Positions 42,523-50,936 of a stretch of DNA of 64,000 nucleotides are shown piece after piece. Numbering within the stretch: the stretch's first letter is position 1; each line of letters starts with the position of its first letter. This DNA comes from Neobacillus mesonae (lineage in GTDB: Bacteria; Bacillota; Bacilli; Bacillales; Cytobacillaceae), in contig NZ_KV440949.1 in NCBI RefSeq assembly GCF_001636315.1, positions 4,854,084-4,918,083 of the forward strand, given 5' to 3'. A program made the position numbers and the translations under genes. The notes beneath the pieces were generated by a model. The model did not search any database. It worked only from the letters and a program-made list of their open reading frames with translations, and was not told where the DNA came from.

Positions 42523-43797
42523 TTGAGTAAAGCAGTTTTTATTAGAAATGCTGCTCAGCTTGTTACTCTTCAGGGGAGCTCCGATGCTCCCCGTGTGAAG
42601 AGTGAGATGTCTGAGCTTGGGATCATTAAAAACGGTAGCGTCTGGATTGAGGACGGCGTCATCCAGGCAGTAGGACCAGACGCTGAGCTGGCTGCAAAAT
42701 ATGAAGGACGTCTTTCCGAAGCGGAGGTTGTGGATGCAGCAGGGAAGCTTGTTACTCCAGGGCTCGTTGATCCACATACACATATTGTTCACGCCGGCAG
42801 CCGGGAGAATGAATTTAATATGCGCCTGCAGGGTGCCACTTATATGGAAATCATGAATGCCGGCGGCGGAATCCATGCGACGACAAGAGCAACAAAGGCA
42901 GCTACTCATGAGGAGCTTTTCGAGCAAAGCTATGGGCGTTTAAATCACTTTTTACGACATGGTGTAACAACAGTAGAAGCAAAAAGCGGCTACGGAATGG
43001 ACTGGGAAACCGAGCTTAAGCAGCTGGAAGTAGCAAAGCAGCTAAATGAATCGCATGTTATCGATATCGTTTCAACCTTTATGGGTGCGCATGCGGTCCC
43101 TAAGGAGTATAAAGAGAGACCGGATGAATTTGTACAGCTATTAGTAGAAGAGATGATCCCAAAGGTAGCGGAATTAGGTCTTGCCGAATTTAATGATGTT
43201 TTTTGTGAAAAAGGGGTATTTACGCCGGAACAGTCACGGGTGATTTTAGAAGCTGGGAAGCGTCATGGGCTGATTCCGAAAATTCATGCGGATGAAATCG
43301 AACCGTATGAAGGGGCGGAGCTGGCGGCTGAAGTTGGCGCGATTTCCGCGGACCATCTTTTGAAAGCATCCGAAAAAGGCATGAAGGCGATGGCGGAAAA
43401 AGGAGTGGTCGGTGTTCTGCTGCCGGGTACAGCTTATTTCTTAATGGCGGAATCTGCTAATGGTCGGAAGATGATTGATCTTGGTGTACCTGTAGCATTG
43501 TCTACCGACTGTAACCCAGGCTCATCGCCAACTGTTTCATTGCCATTTATCATGAGCCTAGGTTGTTTGAAAATGGGCATGACACCAGCTGAAGTAATTA
43601 CGGCTGCAACCATTAACGCTGCACATGCGATCAACCGCGAACGCGAAATCGGCAGCCTGGAAGTAGGCAAAAAAGGTGACGTCACCATTTTCAACATTGA
43701 AAACTATATGAAGCTTCAATACTCATATGGCGTCAATCACACGGACACCGTCGTAAAAAATGGCCAAGTGGTCCTTAGAGGCGGACAGCTGGTTTAG
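42523..43797 (+). CDS. hutI: Imidazolonepropionase
   Basis: HutI opens imidazolone-5-propionate to N-formimino-glutamate. The 424-residue amidohydrolase has the metal site DPHTHIVHAGSRENEFNMRL and the signature EIMNAGGGIHATTRATKAA split around it. STFMGAHAVPKEY, KIHADEIEP and ALSTDCNPGSSPT follow. Translation begins at TTG 42523 behind GAGAGGAT. The last ~150 bp are richer in C than the rest of the gene, just before repeat copy 4. Confidence 0.97.
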   Translation: MSKAVFIRNAAQLVTLQGSSDAPRVKSEMSELGIIKNGSVWIEDGVIQAVGPDAELAAKYEGRLSEAEVVDAAGKLVTPGLVDPHTHIVHAGSRENEFNMRLQGATYMEIMNAGGGIHATTRATKAATHEELFEQSYGRLNHFLRHGVTTVEAKSGYGMDWETELKQLEVAKQLNESHVIDIVSTFMGAHAVPKEYKERPDEFVQLLVEEMIPKVAELGLAEFNDVFCEKGVFTPEQSRVILEAGKRHGLIPKIHADEIEPYEGAELAAEVGAISADHLLKASEKGMKAMAEKGVVGVLLPGTAYFLMAESANGRKMIDLGVPVALSTDCNPGSSPTVSLPFIMSLGCLKMGMTPAEVITAATINAAHAINREREIGSLEVGKKGDVTIFNIENYMKLQYSYGVNHTDTVVKNGQVVLRGGQLV

Positions 43798-43809
43798 TCT
43801 ATTTTTGAT

Positions 43810-43876
43810 TTTGTGTCAGGCAACACAAAAAGATATTTCGGGAATTTGTCCATCCCAGATGGACAGATTCCCTTTT
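43810..43876. repeat. Dispersed two-hairpin repeat, copy 4 (variant stem)
   Basis: TTGTGTCAGGCAACACAA replaces the usual core, keeping CAGGCA in the loop with a different but perfect 6-bp stem. AAAGATA follows, then GGGAATTTGTCCATC and its partner GATGGACAGATTCCC as a second hairpin. Confidence 0.82.
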
Positions 43877-43920
43877 ATTACTAATTACGAGCTAGAATAG
43901 ACAAAAGGGGAGATACATGT

Positions 43921-45264
43921 ATGGCAAATCATTCTTTAGAGAGAGCAGTTAGACCGGAAACGGAACTGCCCAATGGTAATATGTTGAATGTGGTAAAGTT
44001 TTTTATTTTCAGTGCTATTGGTATTTTTGTATTTTTTATTCCGATTACATTAAATGGAAAGTCTTCAATTATGCTTGACCATATCGTTTCCTATATTCAG
44101 ACGGCTGCTTCGGGTGCCCTGCCTTATTATGCCTTGCTTGTCATATTGCTAGGGGCGGTGTATCCTTTTTATACAAAAACATGGAATAAAGATAAAGTAA
44201 CTTTTGTATTTTCAATTTTAAAAGTCTTTGGATTTATTACTGGTGCTATGTTAGTTTTTAACATCGGGCCGAAATGGTTTTTCGCTCCAGATATGGCGCC
44301 ATTCCTATTTAATAAACTTGTCATCTCTGTTGGCTTACTCGTACCGATTGGTTCTGTTTTTCTTGCCTTATTGGTCGGCTATGGTCTGCTTGAGTTTGTC
44401 GGAATATTCATGCAGCCGGTGATGCGACCTGTATGGAAAACACCAGGCAGATCGGCCATTGATGCAGTTGCTTCCTTTGTTGGCAGCTATTCTATCGGTC
44501 TATTAATAACAAATCGTGTATTTAAAGAAGGAAAATATACGATTAAGGAAGCTGCCATTATTGCAACAGGATTCTCGACCGTATCAGCAACGTTTATGAT
44601 CGTCGTTGCAAAGACGTTGGATTTAATGAATATATGGAATGCCTACTTCTGGGTTACCTTCGTTGTTACTTTCATTGTAACCGCTATCACCGTCCGTATT
44701 TGGCCATTGTCAAAAATGAGTGATTCTTACTATGAAGACATGGAAGGAGCCCCGGAGGTTATTATTAAAAAGGACCGTGTGAAGACGGCATGGAAAGAGG
44801 CAATGGATACCGCTAATGGAGCACCAACTCTTGGCAAGAACATTTGGGACAACTTAAAGGATGGCTTGATCATGACCATGGGAATTTTGCCATCGATTAT
44901 GTCAGTAGGTTTATTAGGTCTTATACTGGCAGAATTTACACCTGTGTTTGACTGGTTAGGTTATATTTTCTATCCGTTCGCAAAGCTTGTTCAGCTTCCC
45001 GATGCAATGCTTGCTTCAAAAGCAAGTGCTGTGGGAATCGCGGAAATGTTTTTACCAGCACTATTAGTAACAAAAGCAGCTTTGGTAACCAAATTCGTGA
45101 TTGCTGTGGTTTCCGTTTCATCGATCATTTTCTTCTCCGCAGTGGTACCATGTATCTTATCAACAGAAATACCGCTCACAGTAGGTAAATTAGTCATCAT
45201 TTGGTTCGAAAGGGTAGTCCTAACCATTTTATTAGCAGCACCATTGGCATATTTAATCCTATAG
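43921..45264 (+). CDS. yjiH: YjiH-family membrane transporter
   Basis: A 447-residue polytopic protein with about ten membrane helices and the nucleoside-recognition GATE domain of YjiH proteins. Typical stretches are GFITGAMLVFNIGPKWFFAP, VASFVGSYSIGLLITNRVFK and ATGFSTVSATFMIVVAKTL. YjiH genes are often found with hut genes. Its position after hutU-hutI suggests uptake or exchange of histidine or urocanate, but transport has not been shown for the sequence here. AAAGGGGAG lies before the ATG. Repeat copies 4 and 5 bracket the gene. Confidence 0.85.
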   Translation: MANHSLERAVRPETELPNGNMLNVVKFFIFSAIGIFVFFIPITLNGKSSIMLDHIVSYIQTAASGALPYYALLVILLGAVYPFYTKTWNKDKVTFVFSILKVFGFITGAMLVFNIGPKWFFAPDMAPFLFNKLVISVGLLVPIGSVFLALLVGYGLLEFVGIFMQPVMRPVWKTPGRSAIDAVASFVGSYSIGLLITNRVFKEGKYTIKEAAIIATGFSTVSATFMIVVAKTLDLMNIWNAYFWVTFVVTFIVTAITVRIWPLSKMSDSYYEDMEGAPEVIIKKDRVKTAWKEAMDTANGAPTLGKNIWDNLKDGLIMTMGILPSIMSVGLLGLILAEFTPVFDWLGYIFYPFAKLVQLPDAMLASKASAVGIAEMFLPALLVTKAALVTKFVIAVVSVSSIIFFSAVVPCILSTEIPLTVGKLVIIWFERVVLTILLAAPLAYLIL

Positions 45265-45280
45265 GTTATAGTTGGTTATA

Positions 45281-45347
45281 TTTTGGTGTCAGGCACCACA
45301 AAAAGACATTTTCATAGATTTGTCCTTCTTGGGCGGACACTTTTTTG
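45281..45347. repeat. Dispersed two-hairpin repeat, copy 5
   Basis: TTTTGGTGTCAGGCACCACA with AAAAGACA is followed by ATTTGTCC, a loop and GGACACTTTT. Core at 45285-45297. Confidence 0.85.
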
Positions 45348-45424
45348 AATCAAGCGGCACCGTTCTTTTGCAGGGCGGTGTTTTTAAGTTGATTTGTGTA
45401 AATATTTCCTTTGGTTAAACATAT

Positions 45425-45458
45425 AAAAAAACCTTGAAATTCTTTTCAAGGTTTTTTT
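45425..45458. terminator. Terminator of the 194-aa Lys-tail gene
   Basis: AAAAAACCTTGAAA pairs with TTTCAAGGTTTTTT around a 4-nt loop. It mainly serves the minus-strand gene but is symmetrical. Confidence 0.85.
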
Positions 45459-45490
45459 AATCCCAAAAAACGTCCGCAATAGCGATTCAT

Positions 45491-46075
45491 TTACTTTTTC
45501 TTCTTTTGTTTTTTCTCTGCTTTATTTGACGCCTTGGAGGGTTTTAAATCTTCTTTTTTTAATGCTTTAAGGTCATTCTTTATTTCCATAATATCCTTTG
45601 CTATTTGTTCCAGCTGCTTGCTGATGACGGCATACTCGGAAATATCCGACCCAGTTGGGCTTTGATTTTCTTCGGTTGTGGCAATTGGATGATTTTTATC
45701 CATTTCCGGTTCAAGGTTCATCAGTGCCTCTTCAGCTGATAAGGCCGAAGCGGCCAGCTTGGCAAGCTGATCGACCAGATTATTATCAGGGAAAGTATTT
45801 GTATTACCTTCCAATTCCTTTGAAGTAGCACTTGACGTGGTTTCCTGAACAGGTTTGCTCATTTCGGTATGTGCTTGTGCGGGAGCAGGATTTGACTGCC
45901 CGATTGCCTGGACTGAGTTCATCAAAGCATCATTAGACAGTAAATTTGTTGCCATTCTCATGATGGAAGAAAAATCAAAGGTGTTTTCATTTTTAAATAA
46001 ATTATTGGCTAAATTCATAACGGCATCTTGATTGATGGAATTCCCCTTGTCTTGGTCCATATGATCGTTTCCCAT
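45491..46075 (-). CDS. Hypothetical protein with lysine-rich tail
   Basis: A 194-residue protein with no signal peptide or membrane helix. The first 60 residues are Asn/Met-rich (NQDAVMNLANNLFKNENTF). A low-complexity Ser/Thr/Glu middle follows, then a helical segment (about 150-175, LEQIAKDIMEIKNDLKAL). The tail is KPSKASNKAEKKQKKKK. AAGGAGGTT lies before the ATG. It neighbours a divergent kinase-like gene that also ends in a lysine-rich tail. Composition recalls spore coat or crust proteins, but this is inference; I do not recognise the family. Confidence 0.7.
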   Translation of the reverse strand: MGNDHMDQDKGNSINQDAVMNLANNLFKNENTFDFSSIMRMATNLLSNDALMNSVQAIGQSNPAPAQAHTEMSKPVQETTSSATSKELEGNTNTFPDNNLVDQLAKLAASALSAEEALMNLEPEMDKNHPIATTEENQSPTGSDISEYAVISKQLEQIAKDIMEIKNDLKALKKEDLKPSKASNKAEKKQKKKK

Positions 46076-46174
46076 TGTTTAACCTCCTTTTTTACACTTC
46101 GTTATTTGTCTAGGGTATGATATTTGCCCCAAATGGGTGTGTGCAAAAGTCATGTAAAAAAAGTAAAATAGACA

Positions 46175-46219
46175 AAAATTTACCCTAGAAGATTTCCGAA
46201 GCGAAGTCATCTTCTAGGG
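46175..46219 (-). terminator. Terminator of the 40-aa hydrophobic peptide gene
   Basis: CCCTAGAAGAT (46183-46193) is perfectly repeated in inverse as ATCTTCTAGGG (46209-46219). On the minus strand it runs into TAAATTTTTG. Confidence 0.75.
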
Positions 46220-46253
46220 AAGCGGGTTGTTCATCTAAAATGATCCAGTCTGT

Positions 46254-46376
46254 CTAACAGTTTAATAATGCACGGATTGCGGCTAATAATGGCATTGTGT
46301 TCACATTAAGTGCAGTAGCTAAAAGTAATGCAACTAACAGAACAAGAACGATCATCAAAATGGCGATGTTAAACAT
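46254..46376 (-). CDS. 40-residue hydrophobic peptide ending in Cys
   Basis: The frame encodes MFNIAILMIVLVLLVALLL, then ATALNVNTMPLLAAIRALLNC. GGGTGG stands before the ATG and a perfect inverted-repeat terminator follows the TAG. One membrane helix spans about 3-25; the short amphipathic tail carries one Arg and a terminal Cys. Such small membrane peptides in bacilli include regulators, spore proteins and type I toxins. No antisense RNA is apparent. The function is unknown; the signals on both sides make a real gene likely. Confidence 0.7.
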   Translation of the reverse strand: MFNIAILMIVLVLLVALLLATALNVNTMPLLAAIRALLNC

Positions 46377-46752
46377 ATTAAAATCCACCCCTTTCTTCCC
46401 CAGAATAGGGGTCCTTCAAGAAATATAGTATGTTAACATGGCGGACAAGCGCGGACGTTTGTCCTATTTTAAAAAAAAGGGCGGTATAAAGCCAATAATT
46501 GATTAGTAGGTTTTGTTTTTCCAAACCTTCTTGTCTAGCTGAAAATTATATTAAAAAAATAGGCGAAGTTATTATTTCATTTATGAATCTGGATATTTGC
46601 CTTTACAATTTGCCCCATACTTGAATTAACTATAGGAGACGGTATGAATTACCATTTATGTAACTGCTAGATTGGAAAAAAGGGTTGGCCTAACATTTAT
46701 ACCGAAAACCAATACCTATTTTCCAACATATAATGTGGAAAGGGGGAACATC
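46377..46752. other. Intergenic region between divergent genes
   Basis: An AT-rich gap that must hold divergent promoters for the 40-aa peptide gene and the kinase-like gene. CATACTTGA and CATATAATG stretches recall sporulation sigma -10 boxes, but no convincing pair with a -35 element could be fixed. GGCGGACAAGCGCGGACG near 46440 is a GC-rich patch of unknown meaning. Confidence 0.35.
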
Positions 46753-47847
46753 ATGGATACACAAAAGCTTGAAAAATTAATGAAAAAAATTAAAGTGAAA
46801 AATTTACTCAATGCCGATGTAGAGGTAGAAAATAAATCACCATTAAAAATGATTGGAAAAGGGCGGCAGGGAGCTGTATTTCATTATACAGATGTTATTT
46901 GTGTAAAGGTATTTGGCAACCAGGAGGATTGTGACCGGGAGCATTATGCACTGTCTCTAGGACAGCATACGGACCTTTTTCCTAAGGTACATGCAAAAGG
47001 AAAGCTGTATATCGCAATGGATTTTGTAAGAGGGGTAGATTTAAGAGAATATTTGCAATCACAGCCATTATCTGAGGAACTATCCAATAAGTTAATTCAG
47101 ATGCTAATCGTGTTTAAAGAAATTGGATATGAACGGATTGACCACCATAAGCGGCAAATTTATTTGCAGAAGGATGGCAGTTTAAAGGTAATCGATGTGG
47201 CAAGGACCGTATGGCGCGACCGGGTCTATCCTTATCCACGGAAATTATTAAATTCTCTTGGCGATGACAACAAGGAAATTTTTCTCTCACATGTACAAGC
47301 ATTATCACCACAATTATATGAGGAATGGCTCCATTACATCCGTATGGAGGAATTGTCTAAAGAAATTTACCAGGTCATTCTGAATGAAGAACCTGACGAC
47401 GCGAAGAAAACGGAAAAAAAGAAGGCATTGAAAACGGAAAGTAATAAGCTGTTAACACGGGACGATGAAAAAAATTATGTTGTGTTGATGGAAGGATTAA
47501 TGCACAAGGTGTTTAAGGAAGAATGGGTTAAAACAATGCTTGCACGTGGTGCAGATCCCGAAGCCGTAAAAGAGGAAATCGACAAGTATTGGGATGAGCG
47601 CGAATTAAAAAGCTTAGGGCAGGGGAACCCACTAACAACACCAAATTCTGTAACAAATCAGGAGGCAGGAAGAAGATTTGCCGGCTTCCGTGAAAAAAAC
47701 AGCCATCTTGAAACAAGTACAGCAAAGAAAACGAAATCTGAGTCAAAATCAAAACCGAAATCAAAAGATGATAAAAAAGAAGTGAAGGTAAAAGACAAAA
47801 AAGTCGGCGGCGGCCGCAAAAAATATACCGGCGGGAAAAAGAAATAA
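46753..47847 (+). CDS. Atypical protein-kinase-like protein with lysine-rich tail
   Basis: A 364-residue protein with a small Ser/Thr-kinase-like domain (about 20-170). The glycine loop is IGKGRQGAVF at 34-43 and the ATP-binding Lys52 is in ICVKVF. The catalytic-loop region is RIDHHKRQIYL, with Asp130 but Gln135 where Asn is usual. The metal-binding Asp148 is in VIDVAR. A helical region follows. The last 55 residues are rich in Lys and Ser (SKSKPKSKDDKK, ending GGGRKKYTGGKKK). AAAGGGGGAA supports ATG 46753. It resembles YrzF-type kinases and heads a group with a glycosyltransferase and a second kinase-like gene. Confidence 0.78.
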   Translation: MDTQKLEKLMKKIKVKNLLNADVEVENKSPLKMIGKGRQGAVFHYTDVICVKVFGNQEDCDREHYALSLGQHTDLFPKVHAKGKLYIAMDFVRGVDLREYLQSQPLSEELSNKLIQMLIVFKEIGYERIDHHKRQIYLQKDGSLKVIDVARTVWRDRVYPYPRKLLNSLGDDNKEIFLSHVQALSPQLYEEWLHYIRMEELSKEIYQVILNEEPDDAKKTEKKKALKTESNKLLTRDDEKNYVVLMEGLMHKVFKEEWVKTMLARGADPEAVKEEIDKYWDERELKSLGQGNPLTTPNSVTNQEAGRRFAGFREKNSHLETSTAKKTKSESKSKPKSKDDKKEVKVKDKKVGGGRKKYTGGKKK

Positions 47848-47886
47848 GTTTTATTAAAGAAAGATTCCTGAGGAGGACCCGAAAAA

Positions 47887-49020
47887 ATGAGAGGTGAAAC
47901 GAGGATGAAAGTACTTGTCATCTGGCGTTTACTTACAGTTGGCGGAGTAAATGCCGGCTGGCGAAATCGTTCCATATATTTTAAAAAGCATGGCATTGAA
48001 ACCGAGTTCCTTTATACTACCGACCATGGCGGACTTCATATTATGCAGGATGTAGCCAAAGTGTATTTAACGAAGGATGAAGAAGAAATAATCAAAATCA
48101 TTAAAAAAAATAACTATGAGGCCATCATTGTGTGTGATACGAAAGCCGCTTATAAATGGATTCGTAAGGCACAATTTAAAGGTCCTATTTTAATTGAGGC
48201 CCGTACACCGGAGTTAATCAAGCTTACACCCCATTTAAAATCCTTTAAAAGAGTTGAACCCCAGCTGATTATTGTACCTTCGAACTATCAAAAGAGGTTA
48301 GTTTCTATTTTGGTCGAGAATATCCCTACCCAGGTAATTTATAACGGGGTTGATACCTCTTTTTTCCATGCGATACCAGATGAACAAATTAATCACACTG
48401 ACCTTCCTATTTTACCTAAGGATAAGAAAATTATCGGGTGGATCGGGCGCGTTGATAAACGGAAAAACTGGCCGATGTTAATCGAGGTTGCTAAGAAAAT
48501 CAAAAACGAGCGTAATGATACTGAATTTTGGTTAATTGGCGGGGCCCAGAGTGTCCAGCGGGAAGAATTTGCCACAGTTTGGAAAGACGAACAGCTTGAG
48601 GATATCATTAAATGGCATCCGGTTATTCCCTATCAGCAAATGCCTCATGTTTACGCCAAAATCCGTCAGTCAGGGGGCTGTACATTAGCAACAACCAAGT
48701 CTGAATCCTTTGGTAATACTTTTATTGAATCGATGATCTGCGGGGTGCCTGTTGTTGCCTCAAATATTATGCCCATCAATGAGATCGTCGTTCATGGAGA
48801 AACCGGGTTGCTATTTCGCGGCCAAAATATTGACGATGCAGTGAAACAGCTTTATAGCATTCTGGATGACCACCCATTCCAGCAACAAATGTCGGAGGCG
48901 GCGATTAGGCGGGTGGAAGAGAAGTTTGCGATTGAAGTTGTTGCCCAGCAATATGTAGAGCTTCTAAAAAAGGTTGTTCCCTTGAATGTGATTGAAGAAG
49001 TGAAGGGGGATACACCGTGA
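47887..49020 (+). CDS. Family 4 glycosyltransferase (CotSA-like)
   Basis: A 377-residue GT-B glycosyltransferase. The N-terminal half contains VIWRLLTVGGVNAGWRNRS. The C-terminal GT4 domain (about 180-350) shows IIGWIGRVDKRKNWPMLIEV and the EX7E motif in ESFGNTFIESMICGVPVVAS. AGGAGG ten bases upstream supports ATG 47887; a second ATG at 47905 with GAGGTG is possible. It overlaps the next kinase-like gene. CotSA of B. subtilis spores is a related type in a similar kinase-glycosyltransferase setting. The acceptor is unknown. Confidence 0.87.
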   Translation: MRGETRMKVLVIWRLLTVGGVNAGWRNRSIYFKKHGIETEFLYTTDHGGLHIMQDVAKVYLTKDEEEIIKIIKKNNYEAIIVCDTKAAYKWIRKAQFKGPILIEARTPELIKLTPHLKSFKRVEPQLIIVPSNYQKRLVSILVENIPTQVIYNGVDTSFFHAIPDEQINHTDLPILPKDKKIIGWIGRVDKRKNWPMLIEVAKKIKNERNDTEFWLIGGAQSVQREEFATVWKDEQLEDIIKWHPVIPYQQMPHVYAKIRQSGGCTLATTKSESFGNTFIESMICGVPVVASNIMPINEIVVHGETGLLFRGQNIDDAVKQLYSILDDHPFQQQMSEAAIRRVEEKFAIEVVAQQYVELLKKVVPLNVIEEVKGDTP

Positions 49021-49823
49021 TGGAGCCAATTGCCTATAAAAGAAAACTTGAAGGTAAATCGAATGCACATCTCATTACGTTTAATGACGGCAAGGATTAT
49101 GTTGTAAAGTATTTTCAGGCTGGTTTTGAAAAATCATTACCGAATGAATGGGTTGGTTACTGTCTGGGACGTTATTTGGATCTTCCGATTCCATTCGCCA
49201 AGATTATTGATATCCCTCAGGAATTTTCCTCCAAATTTCCTGAACTGGTGGAAATGAGTAAAATCCCGTACCAATTTGCATCGGTTTATGTGCCTGATTG
49301 CTTGGATGGGCACCGGGCCTCCAATATTTGCCGAATCACAAATCATCAGTCGCTCGCCGGAATCATCTTGTTTGATTATTGGCTTAATAATCACGATCGG
49401 ACCCGGAAGAATGTTCTGCTTCGTAAAGAAGCGCTTCATACGTACAGATTGTGGGTCATTGACCAGGCTGAGGTGTTTGGCGGTTATGCCTGGCAGCTTG
49501 AGGAAATCGAAAATCTTTCGGCAGGCCTGATCAAAAGTGCCACTCACCAAATGATGGCCATGTTTATTGAGGATGAACAGGAACTTTATGAACAGCTGGA
49601 GCTTATTCAAACGATTCCCATTCTATTAGTAGAAGAAATCGTCACATTAATTCCTGATGAATGGAATGTTTCAAAGGAAGAAAGGAAAGCAATGGTTACT
49701 GCTTTGGTAACAAGGCGTAACAAAGAACTGCCGGATATTATGAAAAATTTTATTAAAAAAGTTTATCGTCCTTTGCATGATTGTATAGAAAATTTAAAAA
49801 GCCTTAAAAACTCCCGGCCATAA
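49020..49823 (+). CDS. HipA-like kinase-fold protein
   Basis: A 267-residue protein with the HipA/PI3K-like kinase pattern: Lys30 in DYVVKYF, the catalytic segment NNHDRTRKN with Asp126 and Asn131, and metal-binding Asp148 in VIDQAE. Unlike toxin HipA there is no HipB-type antitoxin nearby. The gene starts at an ATG overlapping the glycosyltransferase stop (ATG 49020, or GTG 49017). The tight coupling suggests joint action, perhaps phosphorylating a glycan or a surface protein. The family is clear; the substrate is not. Confidence 0.8.
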   Translation: MEPIAYKRKLEGKSNAHLITFNDGKDYVVKYFQAGFEKSLPNEWVGYCLGRYLDLPIPFAKIIDIPQEFSSKFPELVEMSKIPYQFASVYVPDCLDGHRASNICRITNHQSLAGIILFDYWLNNHDRTRKNVLLRKEALHTYRLWVIDQAEVFGGYAWQLEEIENLSAGLIKSATHQMMAMFIEDEQELYEQLELIQTIPILLVEEIVTLIPDEWNVSKEERKAMVTALVTRRNKELPDIMKNFIKKVYRPLHDCIENLKSLKNSRP

Positions 49824-49840
49824 TTTAGTGGGAGTTTTTA
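49806..49840 (+). terminator. Terminator after the HipA-like gene
   Basis: AAAAACTCCC pairs with GGGAGTTTTT around a 14-nt loop. The gene's stop codon lies inside the hairpin. Confidence 0.82.
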
Positions 49841-49993
49841 AAGTTTTATGCCAGACAGCCTGTTGCATACTCTCCGACTTGAAAAAATTGTTTTTTATCA
49901 AAGGGAAAGTGTGTGAAATAGGTTTCCGTCGTGACCGGGGGTTGTCCTTTTGCATATAAAAGAGAATAAGGAGTTGTTGAAAGGTGGGAGTTT

Positions 49994-50881
49994 ATGAAAG
50001 TCCGAAAGGCCATTATTCCAGCAGCCGGTCTCGGAACTCGTTTTTTACCAGCCACTAAAGCGCAGCCGAAAGAAATGCTGCCCATTGTTGATAAACCAAC
50101 AATACAGTACATTGTTGAGGAAGCGGTTGCATCTGGGATTGAGGAAATCATTATGGTGATCGGCAGAGGGAAGCGGTCGATTGAGGACCACTTTGATAAA
50201 TCCTATGAGCTGGAAGATACTTTATTAAAAAAGAATAAATTAGAAGTTTTAGAGGAATTACAGAAAATATCAGATTTGGTAAAAATCTATTATGTTCGTC
50301 AAAAGGAGCCTAAGGGATTAGGAGACGCGATTCTATGTGCCAAGAGCTTTATTGGAGATGAACCGTTTGCGGTTTTATTAGGGGACGATATTGTAGTCTC
50401 GGAAGTACCTTGTTTAAAGCAGCTGGTAGATGTGTTTGATTATTACCAGAGCTCAGTGGTGGCCGTACAAGAAGTGCCTAAAAAGGATGTTCACAAGTAC
50501 GGAATCATTAAGCCAAGGGGTGAAATGGAAGAAGGAAATTTGAAATATATCGATGCCCTGGTAGAAAAACCGAATATAGCGGATGCTCCATCAAATTTAG
50601 CCATCATGGGGCGTTACATCCTGCACCCGGAAATTTTTGCAATTTTAGAGAGAATTCCAATTGGACAAGGCAACGAACTGCAGCTAACCGACGCCATCAA
50701 CGAACTAAACCAACACCAAGCCGTCCTCGCCTGTAATTTCCAAGGAAAACGCTACGACATCGGCGACAAAATCGGCTACATCAAAGCAACCATCGATATC
50801 GCCCTCCAAAGACCAGACACGCAAAAAGCCGTCGCGGAATACCTTGAGGAAATAAAAGGGAAATGGTGTCAGGCACCATAA
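49994..50881 (+). CDS. gtaB: UTP-glucose-1-phosphate uridylyltransferase
   Basis: GtaB makes UDP-glucose for teichoic acid glucosylation, glycolipid anchors and other glycans. The 295-residue protein has IIPAAGLGTRFLPATKAQPK near the N-terminus, GRGKRSIEDHFD, VLLGDDIV and the catalytic Lys region ALVEKP, followed by GNELQLTDAI. AAGGTGGGAG precedes the ATG. The last four residues (WCQAP) and the stop are encoded by repeat copy 6. The final ~200 bp switch to C-rich, G-poor codons. It follows the kinase and glycosyltransferase group behind a terminator. Confidence 0.95.
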   Translation: MKVRKAIIPAAGLGTRFLPATKAQPKEMLPIVDKPTIQYIVEEAVASGIEEIIMVIGRGKRSIEDHFDKSYELEDTLLKKNKLEVLEELQKISDLVKIYYVRQKEPKGLGDAILCAKSFIGDEPFAVLLGDDIVVSEVPCLKQLVDVFDYYQSSVVAVQEVPKKDVHKYGIIKPRGEMEEGNLKYIDALVEKPNIADAPSNLAIMGRYILHPEIFAILERIPIGQGNELQLTDAINELNQHQAVLACNFQGKRYDIGDKIGYIKATIDIALQRPDTQKAVAEYLEEIKGKWCQAP

Positions 50882-50936
50882 AAAGACAATCCCGCCAATT
50901 TGTGTCCCGCTGGGTGGACAAATTGGCGGGAAATGT
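50864..50936. repeat. Dispersed two-hairpin repeat, copy 6 (with long second stem)
   Basis: TGGTGTCAGGCACCA at 50864-50878 and AAAAAGACA are followed by TCCCGCCAATTTGT and its partner ACAAATTGGCGGGA. The second hairpin has a stem of about 16 bp. The core contains the gtaB stop codon region. A long frame read through the hairpin (50863-51060) is not a gene. Confidence 0.88.

Noticed and set aside
49017-49823. HipBA toxin-antitoxin system
   Set aside because: The HipA-like protein has no HipB partner and is translationally coupled to a glycosyltransferase, so a toxin role is not supported.
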